Assembly (NCBI GenBank): GCA_004431415.1
Contig: QPMI01000129.1
Span: forward strand, 248,001-312,000
Origin: Cyanophora paradoxa
Taxonomy: Eukaryota; Glaucocystophyceae; Cyanophorales; Cyanophoraceae
Length of the DNA stretch: 64,000 nt
Direction of reading: 5' to 3'
Below, one piece after another: positions 54,205-64,000 of this stretch. The notes under the pieces are model-generated. The model did no database searches and was not told the DNA's origin. It worked only from the letters and a program-made list of their open reading frames with translations. The position numbers were made by a program, and so were the translations under genes. The stretch's first letter is position 1; each line of letters opens with the position of its first letter.

Positions 54205-55601
54205 CCTCGGATGGACGCCCCGGGGCGCCTCGCTCACTGCCGCCGTGCAGGTGCGGGAGGAGATCGGGCGGTCGGTGATGTTCATCTCGTGGGGGGCCTG
54301 GGACCCCGTCGCCCCGGGGCGGCCCCCCGTCACCCGCCCCTACATCGCCGCCCTCTTCGACGCCCTCGCCCAGTGCGCCCCGCGCCCCGCTCCGCTTCGC
54401 CGCCCCCCGCTCACCCTTCTGCGAAGGGGCCTGGCGCGGTGCGAGGCGGAGGAGGCGCAGCCGGGGGCGACGGACGAGTCGCCGGAGGGGCGGGAGCGGA
54501 CGGCGCTGCGGGAGACGGCGCTCTTCGCCCTCATGCACTCCTTCCAGGCCGCCTGCGGGCGCTGCCTGCTGCCCTACCTGCTGCCCCCCGGCCCCGCCCC
54601 GCCCGCCCCGGAGGCCGCCCCCAGCGCGCGCTCCCTGTTCCTGCACGTGCTGCGGACGTGCCGGAAGCAGGGGCGGCCGGACCTGGTCGCGCAGGCCGAG
54701 TTCTTCGGGGGCCTCGTCGCGCACTCCAACTTCGCGGGGGGCGAGGCCGGCGTCGATGCCCTCCTCGCCTCCCTCCGCGCCCTCCTCGCCGACGAGGCCT
54801 GGCACGCCCGCGCCGTGCCCCTCCCCATCCTCCAGGCACGCCCCTTCCCCGCCCCGCAGCCTCCCCCTCCCCTCCCTCTCACACTGCACCCCCGGCGCAG
54901 ATGCTGCTGTTCACGCACCTGTTCCTGCTGCCGGCGGAGCAGCAGGCGGCGGCCCTCGACATCGTCCTCGCCCTCCTCCAGGACCCCCAGCTCGAGGCCC
55001 GCCCGCCCGCCCGCCCGCCCGCCCGCCCCTGCCCTCACTTGCGCCGGCGCCTCACCGCCGGCTTCAGGTCCGCGAGGCGGCCGGCCTGGCGATGGCGAGC
55101 CTGGCCCGCATGCGCGCCACCGCCCCCGAGCTCCAGGTCCGCCCCCCGCCCCCGCACCCCACGCGCCCGCGGGGGCGCGCTGAGCGCGGGGCAGCGGGAG
55201 GCGCTGGTGCGGCGGTTCGGGAAGCTGGCGGAGGGGGCGGGGGCGGGACCGGAGGCGGAGCGGAGGCGGCACGCGGGGTGCCTGGGCCTCGTCGCCGTCC
55301 TCCACTCGTCCCCCTACGACGTGCCGCCCTGGATGCCGCCCCTCGTCGCCCGCATCGCCCGCATCGGCACCCAGGACCCCAGCGTCCGCCCCTCCCCTCG
55401 GCGGCCTTCGACCGCTTTCGCGCAAGTGCCTGACGTGCGCCCCGGGCGCGGCAGGCGGTGGTGCGGGCGTCGGCGCGCAAGGGGCTGCAGGACTTCAAGA
55501 AGAGCCACGTGGACGACTGGGCCAACGACAAGCTTAAGTTCGACGAGGAGCAGCTCGAGGCGCTCCACTCGGTCGTCCTCCAGCACAACTACTTCTGTTA
55601 G
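46458..55601 (+). CDS. PSME4: Proteasome activator PA200/Blm10
   Basis: The start is ATG 46458 (MAVNQHLPYALEDCASSSYP). This is a giant HEAT-like protein of roughly 1,800-1,900 residues spread over about 25 or more exons. Family landmarks in order: LDLRYKLDPSTRAGIARVLL, LKKRRNVPLEIAWRP joined to LYDLVQD, RRFFPASAAAEIVAELKPQF, FTRLPGIDANDPSKTRATLR, LCHVLLNVRGGGEHELSQHY, HPFAKVRKKAQGSLL, AGIVRGSRRWPLERQRELWG, LVHNRDPRRF, FDWKARGLAARLVAALVPGR, VREEIGRSVMFISWGAWD, AAGLAMASLARMRA. The C-terminus is DFKKSHVDDWANDKLKFDEE...QHNYFC stop. The C-terminal Tyr-Phe-Cys recalls the penultimate aromatic used to open the 20S gate. PA200 caps the 20S core in the nucleus and favours acetylated histones and peptides. 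Introns at 48435-48491, 49374-49430, 54836-54900 and 54997-55067 have GC donors. One intron is over 1 kb. Confidence 0.9.
49876..51024 (+). other. Unusually long intron in PA200
   Basis: The exon ending SLPPSAWK is followed by gtccgcccc, and the next recognisable exon (EEGELWKEWGRRFRMKDE) starts after gcgcgcag at about 51024. That makes roughly 1.15 kb, against about 60 nt for its neighbours. It carries the tandem repeat listed next, a C run, and a ggcgcc hairpin near 50840. I found no transposase or clear terminal inverted repeats. Confidence 0.65.
49959..50255. repeat. Imperfect tandem repeat, two units, 165-bp period
   Basis: Units 49959-50092 and 50124-50255 share long identical blocks (starting acccgcgccgaatcacacg and ending gtcagtttcggccgggaca). 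A few substitutions and small indels separate them. Both lie inside the long PA200 intron. Confidence 0.85.
54164..54201 (+). repeat. 38-nt C homopolymer in a PA200 intron
   Basis: This is an uninterrupted run of C on the sense strand. Similar runs lie in introns at 16118-16135, 18608-18637 and 62980-62995. The true length may be misassembled. Confidence 0.8.
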
Positions 55602-56427
55602 AGCAGCTCGTGGGACTCTCTTCTCATGGGACTCGAGCGCTGACTTCTTAATTTCCCCGCCCGATTTCCGACCCGTCGCCCCACCCAAGTTGACTTCACC
55701 CCCATCCCTCCGCGCCCTCCCGCCACCTCCGTCGGACGGAATTTGTAAAATATAGCGACACCGGCAGAAGTCAACGGGATGCGTGCTTTGAGGCGTGCAT
55801 TCACGGGCAAGAGGGCCCGGGAGAACGGGGGGTTCGGGTGCTAGAAGGTCGAGAAGGAATAAAAGGAAAGATAAGCGGAGGTGAAGTCTAGGCTCATTAC
55901 CAAGCTAGCCGATCTAGATCTACACATCTGGATGGCATGCGCGAAGGAGCCGCAGACAATTGCGCGGCAGCAAATGGCTGCGCCAGACCGTCCGAGGGCG
56001 GCGAGCGCCCTGGAGACTGCACGACGAACGGGGACTTTAAATGAAAGGGTTCAAATGGGATGCATGTGCCTATGGAACGCGTCGCAAGTGAGGGAGGCCG
56101 CTAGGAGTTCCAGCTAGGTCCCGAGTGCGGCAGATCAGAAGGATCGGCGATCGCGCGCTTCCGGGCGGTAACCGGGTACTTGGAGTGATCTTCAATCCAC
56201 ACGTTCTACGCGTACACCGGGTTGGAAGGACTGTAGACCCACTGCCGCCTCACGATCGCCGGCCTACACATGGGTGCGAGCTGACGATCGACAAGATGGA
56301 GAGCCGCGCCTTCGCGAGGGATGCGGCGGTAAGACCCGAAGATTGCCGCCGGTCCCCAGCGTCGGACGAGGCCAGGCTTGGTGCCGCAAGCGACACCAGT
56401 CCCGGGGGCCCCAGGAAGGGCCGCCCT
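55602..56427. other. Convergent intergenic region
   Basis: This is 3' flank of PA200 and eL41. It includes an agctagccgatctagatct cluster at 55902-55921. No protein or tRNA is seen. Confidence 0.5.
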
Positions 56428-56653
56428 TTACTTGGAGCGCTGACGCATCTTCCTGCGCTTGCGCTTGAGGCGCCGCATACGCTTCTTACGCCACTGCGCA
56501 GAGATCGCGCGTCAGAATCGGACGGACATGGGGATCGCGACTCCCGAGCGCTATCGGGCGGCTCTGGACACGCCAAAGCGACGCCTAAGGGGCGAGGGGC
56601 CCACGCCGGGCGCGGGGGCGCCCGCGGAGGAGGCTGCGGACCTTGGCACGCAT
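56428..56653 (-). CDS. RPL41: 60S ribosomal protein eL41
   Basis: Exon 1 is only 12 nt (56642-56653, Met-Arg-Ala-Lys). A 148-nt intron (56494-56641, gtccgc...gcgcag) leads to exon 2 (56428-56493), which encodes WRKKRMRRLKRKRRKMRQRS, a final Lys and the stop. The 25-residue product is the universal eL41 peptide, almost entirely Arg and Lys, which sits at the subunit interface of the ribosome. The exact family length and sequence make this certain despite its size. It is divergently arranged with the FkbM gene, 189 bp away. Confidence 0.96.
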
Positions 56654-56842
56654 TCTTTCAGTCCTCCTGGGTCTGGCCGGCGGGGGTACCGGTTCCGAGC
56701 CCGATCGCCTGTACCCCCGACCACTGCTTGGGCACTGACACACAGGGCACGGCATACCCCGTCTCCCCGCCGAGTCCCTCTGACAGTTACTCGGGGCGGC
56801 GAGCGTACGCGGGCCGGCGCGCATCGGGGAGCGCTGACGGCG

Positions 56843-58417
56843 ATGGGGCTGCGCCCGGGCGGCCCGCGGCTGTGGGCGCTGCTGGCAGTGCTCGCGGCGC
56901 TGCAGGCGGCCGCGCGTGGGGCGCCGGGCACCCCAGGGGGGCATCTGGAGCCGCTCGAGGACCTCTCCGCGCTAGAGGCGGTTGCGATCGGCGAGGAGCG
57001 CAGGTTCAGGGCGCGCGCGCCCGGCGGCGAGCCGCTCGCGCTCCGGGTCCAGGTGCGTTCCAGCGGCCCGTCGTGGTATACGTACGGGCCACTGAGCTAA
57101 ATGCGAGCAGCGGTTCCTCGAGCTACCGGCCGCAGGCCACGACTGCCCGGCGGCAGCCGGCTACGTATACGAATTCGAAGCGAGCTCGAGCGCGAGCGTG
57201 GGGAGGACGGAGCTGAAGCTCTCCTGGCTGCCGCGGGCGCTGAACGTGAGCTACTTTCTGGCGGACGGCGCCAACGCGCAGTTCGTGGCGCTCGAGCACG
57301 AGCGCGACGTGTACGGCCTCCGCGACCTCTCCGTCGTCCTTGGGTGCGCGGCGGCCCCCCCGGCCCGGGCTCCGGGCCGGCGGCGAGGGCGCGGGCGGGG
57401 CAGGGACGTGATCGTGGACGTGGGGGCGAACATCGGGATCTTCGCGATGGCGGCGGGGCTCCTCTACCCGCACGCCACCGTCGTCGCCCTCGAGCCCGTG
57501 CGCCGCGCATGCGCCGCCGGCCCCGCCGCATCCCCCTCCCCGCCTCGAGCCCCGGCGGCGCAGGTGGCGGAGACGTTCGGGCTGCTGTGCCGGAACGTGC
57601 GGGAGAGCGGGCTGGGGAACGTGCGCGTGCTGAACGTCGGCCTCACGGCGGACCGGCGCGACGTCGAGCTCTCCTTCGTCGAGTCCCGCACCATCCACGC
57701 CTCCCACGCCTGGGTGCCCCTTTCCGCGCGATCCGAACTCGAGCTCTGAGCTCTCATTCCTCGCAGCGGCAGTTCTTCCTGGAGGCGGGGAGCGGGCGGG
57801 AGGTGCACCGGGCGCGCATGGTCCGCGCCAAGACCTGCACCCTCACCGACGGCCCGCCCCGCCCCGCCCCGCCCGTAGCCTGCCCGGCTCGCAGCGCCTG
57901 AGGCGCGCCGCGGGCCCGCGGGCGGCGGGCGCAGTGCTCCTGAGCTACCTCCCCGCCGAGGCGAGCGTAGCGCTCATCAAGGTACCCCCCGGCGCCCCCG
58001 CCCCCGGGGGCAGCGGGGCGGCGAGGGGTGGACCTTGGGGCAGATGGACTGCGAGGGGTGCGAGCACGAGGCGCTGGACGAGCCCGGGGCCGCCTCGCTC
58101 CTCCACCGCGTCCGCTCCCTCCGCGGCGAGCTCCACCGTCCGCCCCGCCCCACCCCGCCCCGCCCGGCGTGCCCCGCCTGCCTGAGGCTAGGGCGGGGCA
58201 GTGCCGCGGGAGCTCGCGGAGGGGGCCGGGGGCCCCGCCCTCCGCGACCGGGCCTCCCGCCCCTCCCACCTCCTCCGCTGCCTCGAGCGCGTGCGCCAGA
58301 CAAGGGCAGGCGAGAGACGGGCCGGCCCCCGCCCCGCCTGACGGACGCGCGCCGCAGGAGCTGTCGGAGGACCCGGGCCCTTCCGGCCTCAGGCTCTTCC
58401 GCTGCGACGAGCCTTGA
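56843..58417 (+). CDS. FkbM-family methyltransferase with signal peptide
   Basis: ATG 56843 opens a signal peptide (MGLRPGGPRLWALLAVLAAL then QAAARG). Exons read HLEPLEDLSALEAVAIGEER, QRFLELPAAGHDCPAAAGYV, LKLSWLPRALNVSYFLADGA, EHERDVYGLRDLSVVLG, VIVDVGANIGIFAMAAGLLY (SAM-binding motif I), HATVVALEPV, AETFGLLCRNVRESGLGNVR and VLNVGLTADRRDVELSF. An exon then ends ALIK and joins to MDCEGCEHEAL, which is the FkbM K-D-EG-E motif. It ends SGLRLFRCDEP stop (58415-58417). The family O-methylates sugars or small molecules. The leader suggests action in the secretory pathway. The substrate is unknown. Confidence 0.82.
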
Positions 58418-58702
58418 GGCCCCGCCCCCGCCCTTAAGCTTCCGTGGCCCCTAGCAATTGCTTATCTAGAAACAGCATGTATAGAAGCCGGCGCCCTCGT
58501 CACGGCCCCGGCGTATGCGTATTAACAACAGTACAAAACAACCTTAAAGCGGCCGGCGCCGCCGTGAGGCGCCCCTCCCCGCGCATTCTCCCCCCGCACC
58601 GCCCCCGCCCGTCCCGCTCCCGCCCTCCAGAGGAACGCGCGGCCGTGCAACGCGTCGCCCTGCCTTTGCACACAGAGAACTACGCTGCGGGGGGCCGGGC
58701 CC

Positions 58703-60027
58703 TCAGTCCTCGTACTGCGCAAAGTTGCCCCGCATCTGCGCGATGCTGCCGCCGACCCGGTGCGTCAGGCGGGAGGAGGTGGGGCGGGGCGCGGGGCGCG
58801 GGGCGGGGGCGGGGGCGGACCAGGGCATGCAGGCGTTGGAGAGGGACTGCCAGGAGAGGCCGAGGAGGAGGAGGGAGAGGTAGTTGCCGAGGCCCGGCTC
58901 GCGGATGTAGGCGTGCCTGAAGAACTCGGGGAAGGACATGCGGAAGGCGGGGTTCCGCTTCAGCAGCCGCCGCAGCAGGTCCATGCACTCGTCGCTCTGG
59001 CTCCGCAGCAGGCCCCACCGGATGTCCCCCCGCTGCCCCGCCCCCGCCCTCAACCTCGCTGCCTGGGGGGAGGCCGGAGGGGGGCACCTGGACGTTGCGG
59101 ACGAGGTCGGTGAGGTTGCGGCCGGTGACGGGCGACTGCCCCGTGAGCATCTCGAAGAAGATCACCCTGCGCCAGCGAGCGAGCCCCGGTGAGAAGAAGC
59201 CGCGGCGCGGCGGGGGCGGGTGCGGGTGCGGGTGCGGGTGCGCGCCCGGTGGACCAGAGGTCGGCCTTGGCGGTGTACGTCTCCTCCCCCATGAGGATCT
59301 CGGGGGCGGTGTAGAGGGGCGTCCCGCAGAGCGTGTACGCGGCGAGCGTCTCGTCGCTCACGAAGCGCGCCAGGCCGAAGTCCGCCAGCTTCAGCACCGC
59401 CCCGTCGCTCTTCTCCGTCAGCAGCAGGTTCTGCGGCTTCAGGTCCTGCCCCCGCCCACCCTCAGGCCCCCGCCGGGGCGGGGCAGAGGGCGCTCTGGAG
59501 GGCGGGCCCTGTGCATCATCTTGAGGTTGTATATGTGCTGGAGGGCGCTGGCGAGCTGCTTGAGGAAGTGCTGGGCGGCCGGCTCGGGGAGGGGCCCGCG
59601 GCGCTTGAGGTAGGCGGCGAGGTCGCCCCCCGCGCAGTACTCGAGCACCAGGAAGATCGACGACTTCGAGGTCAGGATCTCGTACAGCTCCACGATGTTC
59701 GGGTGCCTGCGCGCCGGCCCCGGCCCCGCCCCCTCGCACCCTCGCCCCCCGCCACTCCGCCCCGCGCCCGCGGCGCGGCCCCGCCCGGCCGGCGCACCGC
59801 ATGCGCTTCAGGATCTCTATCTCCAGGTCCAGCAGCTTCTGGTTCACCTGGGGGCGCGCCCGGGGCTCGGCGCCGCGCCGCGGGGCCGGGGCGCGGACGG
59901 CGGCGGCGGCGCACCTTCGACTTGTCGATGATCTTCACGGCGACCTGGATACGCGAGCGGACGTGCTGCGCCATCCACACTGTCGAGAACGCGCCGTCGC
60001 CGATCTTCGACTGGATTATGTACTCTC
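58703..60027 (-). CDS. ATG1: Atg1/ULK-type Ser/Thr protein kinase, first exon unresolved
   Basis: The first recognisable exon reads [20 protein letters not shown] then [11 protein letters not shown]. Later exons read [132 protein letters not shown] and [16 protein letters not shown]. The stop is after FAQYED (58703-58705). The order of motifs and the YTxAPEIL segment fit Atg1/ULK, the kinase that starts autophagy. The long C-terminal region of fungal and animal members is absent. Two introns (59167-59245, 59446-59507) have GC donors. The initiating exon lies upstream of 60027, and an ATG near 60062 is possible. Confidence 0.82.
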
Positions 60028-60707
60028 CTGCGCGTTGCGGCGGGCGCCGTTAGCGCCCGCCGGGCATCGGGCTCCCCGCAGAGCTGACCGATTTGCCTGC
60101 CAGCTGCGCACGGGACGGGTGAGGCGTCAGCGCGAGGCCGGATGTTCGGTTAGCCAGAGCGGGAGTTGCGACTAGGAGGCCGCTAGGCGCGAGCCTCGCA
60201 GGCGGCACGGAGCGACATTCGCTCCGTCGACCACAGCGATCGAGTACGCGACGGATACTGGACCGAGGCACGGGGGTCGCCTGGCCTTTTCGGCTCCCGC
60301 GCACGAGAAGCGATGCTAACGGACGACGCGCCACGGCTTTGCCGCTGGTGGAAACTAACAGCGATCATCGTACGCAGCCAAACGCACCGAAGCGTGTCGC
60401 CGAGAGGTCCTCCTTCGTCATCTGTTGTCTAGGGTTCTTTAGCTGCATCATTTTGAACGCCTGCGATCTACCGTACGAATCCGCTACTGTTCTATGGGCG
60501 GCGCTGCAGGGGCTCGCTCGTTCCTTCCGAAACCGCGCTGGCGCTCGACGGTGTCGAACCCTCGCTCGATCGCAAGGGGGGAGGGAGCGGCGAAGGGGGG
60601 GGCGGAGGCTTTCGTTGCAGCGAAAACGAAGTGCACGTGGTGCTTGCATCGAATCGTGGGCTCGAGCTCTCTCGGCTGCGCAGCGCATGCGCAGCAGCAG
60701 CACAGCC
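60028..60707. other. Divergent intergenic region
   Basis: This is the 5' flank of the Atg1 and Dus3 genes. It may contain the missing first exon of the Atg1 gene on the minus strand. Nothing else is recognised. Confidence 0.5.
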
Positions 60708-63700
60708 ATGAGCTCCAGCATGGCGCCGATCAAGGCGGAGTATCTCGTTGCGGGCGAGCGGCTCTCGCGCGACGACGATGCGCTCACCGCGGACGACGCT
60801 GCGGTGCGCTGCCTTCCCCGCCCGCTCCCGAGGAGTGCGGACGCAGCAGCTCCGATCCGCTCGGCGCGGGCGATCGCACAGGCGGCAGCTCGGCCCCTAG
60901 CGCGAGGCTGGCACCGATCGATACCGATCGATTGGGGCAGGCGATCGAGCGGGATCTCGACGTAAACCATAGCTTAGCTTTCCGCGCAGGAGGCGAGCGA
61001 TGGGGATCGCCGGGGACGGAAGCGCGGCCAGAACAAGGACCGGGGACCGCAATCCTGGTGGCGCTCCTCGGTGGCCCTGTGCGAGTACGTTATCCGCGGG
61101 GACGCTTGCCCGTACGGAGAGGCGTGCAAGAAGAGCCACGACGTCGGCTCGTACGTCGGCTCCAAGCCGGCGGACATCTCGACGCGCTGCCCGAACTGGG
61201 AGGCGACGGGCGCCTGCCCCTTTGGCGCCACCTGCCGCTTCGCCTCGGGCCATGGCGCCGGCGGCGTCCTCACTCCCGCGTCGGTGCGCGCCAGGCAACC
61301 CCGCGCCCGCCCGCCCGCCCGCCCCGCCCCTCACACGGACCGGCGCGGCAGCAACGGCCGGCGGAGCCGAACGCGCTCCCGGGCGAGCTGCGGAACGCGC
61401 TGCGGGCGAGGCGGGTGCTGTACCCCGCGGCGGACAGCTTCGTGGAGCAGTGGAAGGAGGAGCTGCGGCGGCGCCAGGCGGAGCGCGAGGCCGCAGCCGG
61501 CGGAGGAAAAGCACCGGAGGCGGAGGCGGCGGCCGCGCCGCCCGAGCCGGCCCCCAGCGCCCCGGAGAGCGGTGCGGCCTTGCCCGTGCTGGCCGTGCTC
61601 AATGCCGGCTCACGCGCCGGCGCCCGGCGGCCTGCAGATGCGGAGTCGGAGTCGGCGGCGAGCGAGAGCCCGCGGGTGCATGTGGAGGGGCGGGGCGGGC
61701 CGGCGGCGGGCGCGGCCCCCCGCGAGTTCGTCCGCATCGACGGCGGCGACTTCAACTTCACGTACTCCGATCTCCGCGAGGAGCGCAGGCGCGCCCTCCG
61801 ATCCCGACCTGCATGTACCCCCGCGTGCGACGGCCCCGGCGCCCCTGCACGGCGCGCAGGGAGCGGGCGCGGCGGCTGCAGTGGCGCGGGGGCAAGCTCT
61901 ACCTGGCGCCCCTCACCACCGTCGGCAACCTCCCCTTCCGGTGCGCCCGCCGCGCCCGAGCTCCGCCGGCTGCCGCCGCTGAGTCGCAGGGGCGCAGGCG
62001 CCTCTGCAAGGACCTCGGGGCGGACATCACCTGTGCGCCGCCCCGGGGCGCGGGGAGGGGGGGGCGCACAGGGCTCTGGGAGCTGGCCGCACGGCGGGGC
62101 CTGAGGGGACGGGGGGCCAGGCGGGGAGATGGCGTTCGCGAGCGCGCTGCTGCAGGGCAAGGCCGCCGAGTGGGCCCTCCTCCGGCGGCACGAGTCGGAG
62201 GACCACTTCGGCGTGCAGGCGCGCCCCGGCGGACCCGCGCCGTGGGCCGTGCGCGCGCCCCGCTGAGCAGCGGCGGGCGGGTGCAGATCTGCGGGCGGGA
62301 CCCCGACATGATGGCCCAGGCCGGCCCCTCCACCTCGCCGCCCCCCCTCGTCCCCGCGCTGACCCCACGCAGGCCGCCGAGCTGCTCGAGCACGCCGCCC
62401 CCGAGATCGACTTCGTGGGTGCCCCCAGCTCGATTCCAGTGTGGCCATCGGAATCGGAATCGAGCTCCGATATCGGACGCAGACGTGAACATGGGGTGCC
62501 CGCTGGACGCGGTGGCGAAGCGCGGGGCCGGCTCGGCGCTCCTCGACAACCCGCGCCGCGTCGAGGGCATCGTCCGCGGCATGTCCCAGGTGCCCCGGAG
62601 GCTCTGGCGTGTCTCAAGTGTCTGAAGGGGCGGCATCGCTGACGTCGCGACCGGCGCTCTCTCTTCCCCCGCCGCGCGCGCGGGCAGATCCTCTCGGTGC
62701 CGCTGACGGTCAAGATGCGGGTCGGGTGCAAGGAGGCGAGCCCCGTGGCCCACAAGCTCATCCCCGCCATCGCCGCCTACGGCGCCGCCGCCATCGCCGT
62801 CCGCCCGCCCCGCCCTTCGAATTCGCCCGGTCCCCTCCAGACTCGCCGCCCCCGCAGCTGCACGGGCGCTCGCGCCTGCAGCGCTACTCCCGCGCCGCCG
62901 ACTGGGGGTACATCCACCAGTGCGCCGCCACCGTCCCCGACACCCCGGCGCGCCCCGCCCCTCCTCCACCCCCCCCCTCCCCCCCCCCCCCCCTTGATCC
63001 TCCCCCCCAGGTGTTCGGGAACGGGGACATTTTGTCGCAGGAGGAGGCGGCGGGGCACCTGGAGGGGGGCGACCTGGCGGGGCTCATGGTCGGCCGCGGC
63101 GCCCTCGTCAAGCCCTGGCTCTTCCGGTGCCCCCCCGCCCCGCCCCCGATCCCGGCCCCGGCCCCCCGCCCACTCTCGCCCCGCCCCAGGGAGATCAAGG
63201 AGCGCCGCACGTGGGACATCAGGCGCGCGTGGGCCGCGCTCGCACCGCCGCCGGCGAGGGCCTTCGGCTGAGAGGGGCGGGGCAGCGCTGGGGAGCGGCT
63301 GGAGCTGGTGCGGCGCTTCTGCGACTACGGCCTCACCCACTGGGGCTCCGATGACCGCGTCCGCCCCGCCCCGCCCCCGCCCCCGCGCCCCTCCCCCCGC
63401 CCTCCACCCCGCTGAGCGCTCGCAGGGCGTGGAGACCACGCGGCGCTACCTCCTCGAGGTGCCGCCTGCCGGCGCTACGCCGAGGCGCCGGGGGCCGAGC
63501 GGGGGGCGCTGAGGGCGGGGGGCGGGAGCAGTGGCTCTCGTTCGCGCACCGGTACATCCCGGCGGGGCTCCTCGAGGTCCTCCCGCAGCGCATCAACCAG
63601 CGCGCCCCCGCCTACCGCGGCCGCGATGAGGCCCGCCCCTCCCCCTAGCCCTCGTACTCCTCTCTCATCTCCCCTCCCAGATGGAGACGCTGCTGGCGGG

Positions 63701-63899
63701 CGAGACGGCGGCTGACTGGGTGAAGATCAGCGAGATGTTCCTCGGGAGGGTTCGCCCCGCCCCTCCCCTCCCGCCTCGCCCCGCGCCCCGCTTTCCTCCA
63801 GCCCGATCGCTCCGGCTTCGGGATCTGAATTCGATTCGCGCGGATACGCAGGTCCCCGAGGGCTTCGTCTTCATCCCCAAGCACAAGTCGAGCGGGTAG
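60708..63899 (+). CDS. DUS3: tRNA-dihydrouridine(47) synthase, Dus3 type
   Basis: The start is ATG 60708 ([20 protein letters not shown]). Two CCCH zinc fingers follow a [14 protein letters not shown] stretch: [20 protein letters not shown] (His completes the motif in [15 protein letters not shown]) and [20 protein letters not shown] with SGH. After a linker the TIM-barrel reads [74 protein letters not shown] (catalytic Cys in the GCP motif), [52 protein letters not shown]. The C-terminal helical part is [35 protein letters not shown], with stop after KHKSSG. It reduces U47 in tRNA with FMN and NADPH. Confidence 0.92.
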
Positions 63900-64000
63900 C
63901 CCCGCATGACTGTACATATGCATGTGGATCTAGATCTCCGCGTGCGGCTTGCGGCTCCAGGCATCTGTTGCGACAAACAGAACCAGTTAGCTTAGCTGTA

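Noticed and set aside
1-64000. Bacterial or viral origin, CRISPR arrays, transposase or reverse-transcriptase genes
   Set aside because: The eukaryotic gene set is intron-rich, no regularly spaced repeat array is present, and no mobile-element protein motif was found in any frame inspected.

Overview
The window is nuclear DNA of a GC-rich unicellular eukaryote, most likely a microalga. Nearly every gene is split by short introns of about 50-75 nt, and the proteins are eukaryotic throughout (PARP, Rab5, DYRK, Atg1, PA200, Doa10, eL41). The introns are C-rich on the sense strand and start G-T/C-N-C-G, and a sizeable fraction have GC donors. I associate this intron style with haptophytes, pelagophytes or cryptophytes, but no gene here fixes the lineage or proves a plastid. 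A starch-binding-like domain at the left edge is a weak hint of a starch maker.

Twenty-three genes lie on both strands, mostly 0.1-1.5 kb apart. From left to right they are: a CBM20-like/coiled-coil protein (-, cut by the window edge); an F-box/WD40 protein (+); SDHAF4 (-); an F-box/leucine-rich protein (+); a PARP with BRCT-WGR-regulatory-catalytic layout (-) and its BRCT neighbour (-); a secreted Cys-containing protein (-); a multi-pass membrane protein (+); a Doa10/MARCH6 ERAD ligase (-); a glutathione S-transferase (+); Rab5 (-); a second F-box/leucine-rich protein (-); a DYRK1 kinase (+); a type II/gamma PI4-kinase-like protein (+); DPH5 diphthine synthase (-); a GnT-I-like GT13 glycosyltransferase (-); a LARP4-like La protein (+); an unknown protein (-); the giant proteasome activator PA200/Blm10 (+); ribosomal protein eL41 (-); an FkbM methyltransferase (+); an Atg1/ULK kinase (-); and the tRNA dihydrouridine synthase Dus3 (+).

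The genes are unrelated housekeeping and regulatory loci rather than one system. Two loose themes recur: protein turnover (three F-box proteins, Doa10, PA200, Atg1) and translation (DPH5, Dus3, eL41, LARP). Exon structures were phased by eye against remembered family consensus, so first exons and some internal junctions are uncertain. Entries say where.

The most notable observations concern splicing. A textbook U12-type AT-AC intron lies in Rab5. An unusual donor consensus with many GC-AG introns runs through the window. The last PARP intron appears to have arisen by local duplication of the terminal exon. An 18-nt intron-like relict sits inside the SDHAF4 motif. Intergenic spacers carry dense islands of overlapping self-complementary words.
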